Origin: Pseudomonadota bacterium
Lineage (GTDB): Bacteria > Bdellovibrionota > UBA1018 > CAIMNF01
NCBI GenBank assembly: GCA_027491115.1
Contig: JAIXWV010000005.1
Coordinates: 27,864-91,863, forward strand
Direction of reading: 5' to 3'
Length of the DNA: 64,000 bases
Below the pieces are notes generated by a model. It did not search any database. It was not told the origin of the DNA and worked only from the letters and a program-made list of their open reading frames with translations. Below, in pieces: positions 63,192 through 64,000 of the stretch (positions are counted from its first letter, which is position 1; every line of letters starts with the position of its first letter). Made by a program: the position numbers and the translations under genes.

Positions 63192-64000
63192 ATGGCCACA
63201 TTCCGATTTCCCTCTTTGTTCGTCAGCCATGGTTCGCCCATGCTGGCATACGGTGACGATCCGGCCCAAGAGGCGCTTTCACGCTTGGCACGAACCCTCC
63301 CGCGCCCAAAAGCGGTGATCTGCCTTTCTGCACATTCTATTTCGCGCGACCAAGTGAAGGTGCTCAAGACCGCGGGCAATAGCATTCAGCATGACTTCGG
63401 CGGGTTTCCGGATGACCTGTATGAGATCGATTACCCTTGCTCGGGGGATCCGACCCTGGCGGAACAGATCATCACACTCCTGAAAGAGTCCGGACTTCCC
63501 GCAACCGCCGACCCGAGCGGTCCCCTCGATCACGGTATCTGGATTCCGCTCATGCATCTTTATCCCAAAGGCGAAATTCCAGTGGTCCGGATCAGCCTAC
63601 CTCTTGAGTTCCAACCCTTGCAAATCATGAAGATGGGGCAAGCCCTTTCCGTTCTGCGTGAACAGGGCGTGCTTCTGATGGCAAGCGGAGGGGCCGTTCA
63701 CAACTTGCGCGAGCTCCGCTGGGCGGAAAAGAGGGGATCCGGTGCCGACTACGCCGTGCGCTTCGAAGAATGGCTGATCTCCTGTTTACAAAGGAAAGAC
63801 GTTGAGGCCCTGGTGACCTTCGAAGAAAACACCGACTTCTTCAGATCCCACCCGACTTCGGAACACTTCCTTCCCTTGCTCTTCACCGTCGGCTCCGCAC
63901 TTCCGAATGACGACTTCCGCCTGGTCCATCGCGGCATCGAGTACTCGACCTTGTCCATGCTCAGTTTTGTTCTGAATCATGAGAACGATCAGATCCTTCA
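63192..64000 (+). CDS. ygiD: DODA/YgiD-type extradiol dioxygenase, 3' end cut by window
   Basis: At least 269 residues, running off the right edge. LFVSHGSPMLAYGD, CLSAHSISRDQ, DYPCSGDP, DHGIWIPLMHLYPKGE, GGAVHNLREL and HPTSEHFLPLL are motifs of the LigB-related DODA family; the four metal-binding His/Glu positions appear kept. Relatives open catechol-type rings such as L-DOPA, but the bacterial substrate is mostly unknown. AGGAAGG lies just before the ATG at 63192. The family is usually about 260 residues, so little is likely missing. Confidence 0.88.
   Translation, partial: MATFRFPSLFVSHGSPMLAYGDDPAQEALSRLARTLPRPKAVICLSAHSISRDQVKVLKTAGNSIQHDFGGFPDDLYEIDYPCSGDPTLAEQIITLLKESGLPATADPSGPLDHGIWIPLMHLYPKGEIPVVRISLPLEFQPLQIMKMGQALSVLREQGVLLMASGGAVHNLRELRWAEKRGSGADYAVRFEEWLISCLQRKDVEALVTFEENTDFFRSHPTSEHFLPLLFTVGSALPNDDFRLVHRGIEYSTLSMLSFVLNHENDQIL

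Overview
This 64 kb window is a dense, chromosome-like stretch of a Gram-negative bacterium with about 57 protein genes and almost no non-coding DNA. GC looks mid-50s to 60 percent by eye. I found no rRNA, tRNA, CRISPR array, insertion sequence or phage gene. The outer envelope is clear: Tol system, FtsEX/EnvC, lipoproteins, and beta-barrel proteins ending in aromatic or hydrophobic residues. An FHA-GGDEF protein, an endonuclease-type MutL and a fused MnmC suggest a Bdellovibrionota/'deltaproteobacterial' lineage. That placement is inference from gene content only.

Layout: (1) 1-3625, translationally coupled fabF-rpiB-glyA-acyl-CoA dehydrogenase. (2) 3678-10401, pgi, FHA-GGDEF cyclase, mutL-miaA, ilvE, RluA-type pseudouridine synthase. 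(3) 10431-16878, outer-membrane barrel plus large lipoprotein, mnmC, glycosyltransferase. (4) 16854-20588 (minus), HAD phosphatase, B12/radical SAM protein, small lipoprotein, response regulator. (5) 20631-26973 (minus), 5'-nucleotidase plus BtpA-like protein, PHP-type lipoprotein plus barrel protein, ettA. (6) 27077-28222, small secreted protein and an Nfu scaffold. (7) 28323-36313, manC, then mmsA-urc1-urc4-upp-udk, a probable URC-type uracil catabolism operon, then ahcY and a clear terminator. (8) 36460-44221, a secreted-protein pair, then a minus-strand chain of solute-binding-like protein, secreted protein, transaldolase, lysS, ugd and UDP-xylose synthase. (9) 44252-51942, a GCKR/MurQ-like SIS protein and the fully overlapping chain ftsE-ftsX-envC-ctpA-xseA-SH3/barrel protein. 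(10) 51941-58366, seven-helix membrane protein, tolQRAB without pal, HPt protein, thiolase, aat. (11) 58336-64000, a Pro/Ser-rich secreted protein, two large tandem secreted proteins and a DODA-type dioxygenase running off the end.

Three themes stand out. First, the URC gene set beside a (methyl)malonate-semialdehyde dehydrogenase suggests uracil or uridine carbon is recovered as acetyl-CoA. Second, at least eight genes that begin a transcript have a sigma70-like promoter whose -10 box ends only 6-9 bases before the start codon, with no Shine-Dalgarno site between, so leaderless mRNAs look common. Third, genes are packed by about 19 four-base ATGA stop/start overlaps and by tail-to-tail overlaps of converging genes, so translational coupling seems to be the main way gene order is used.
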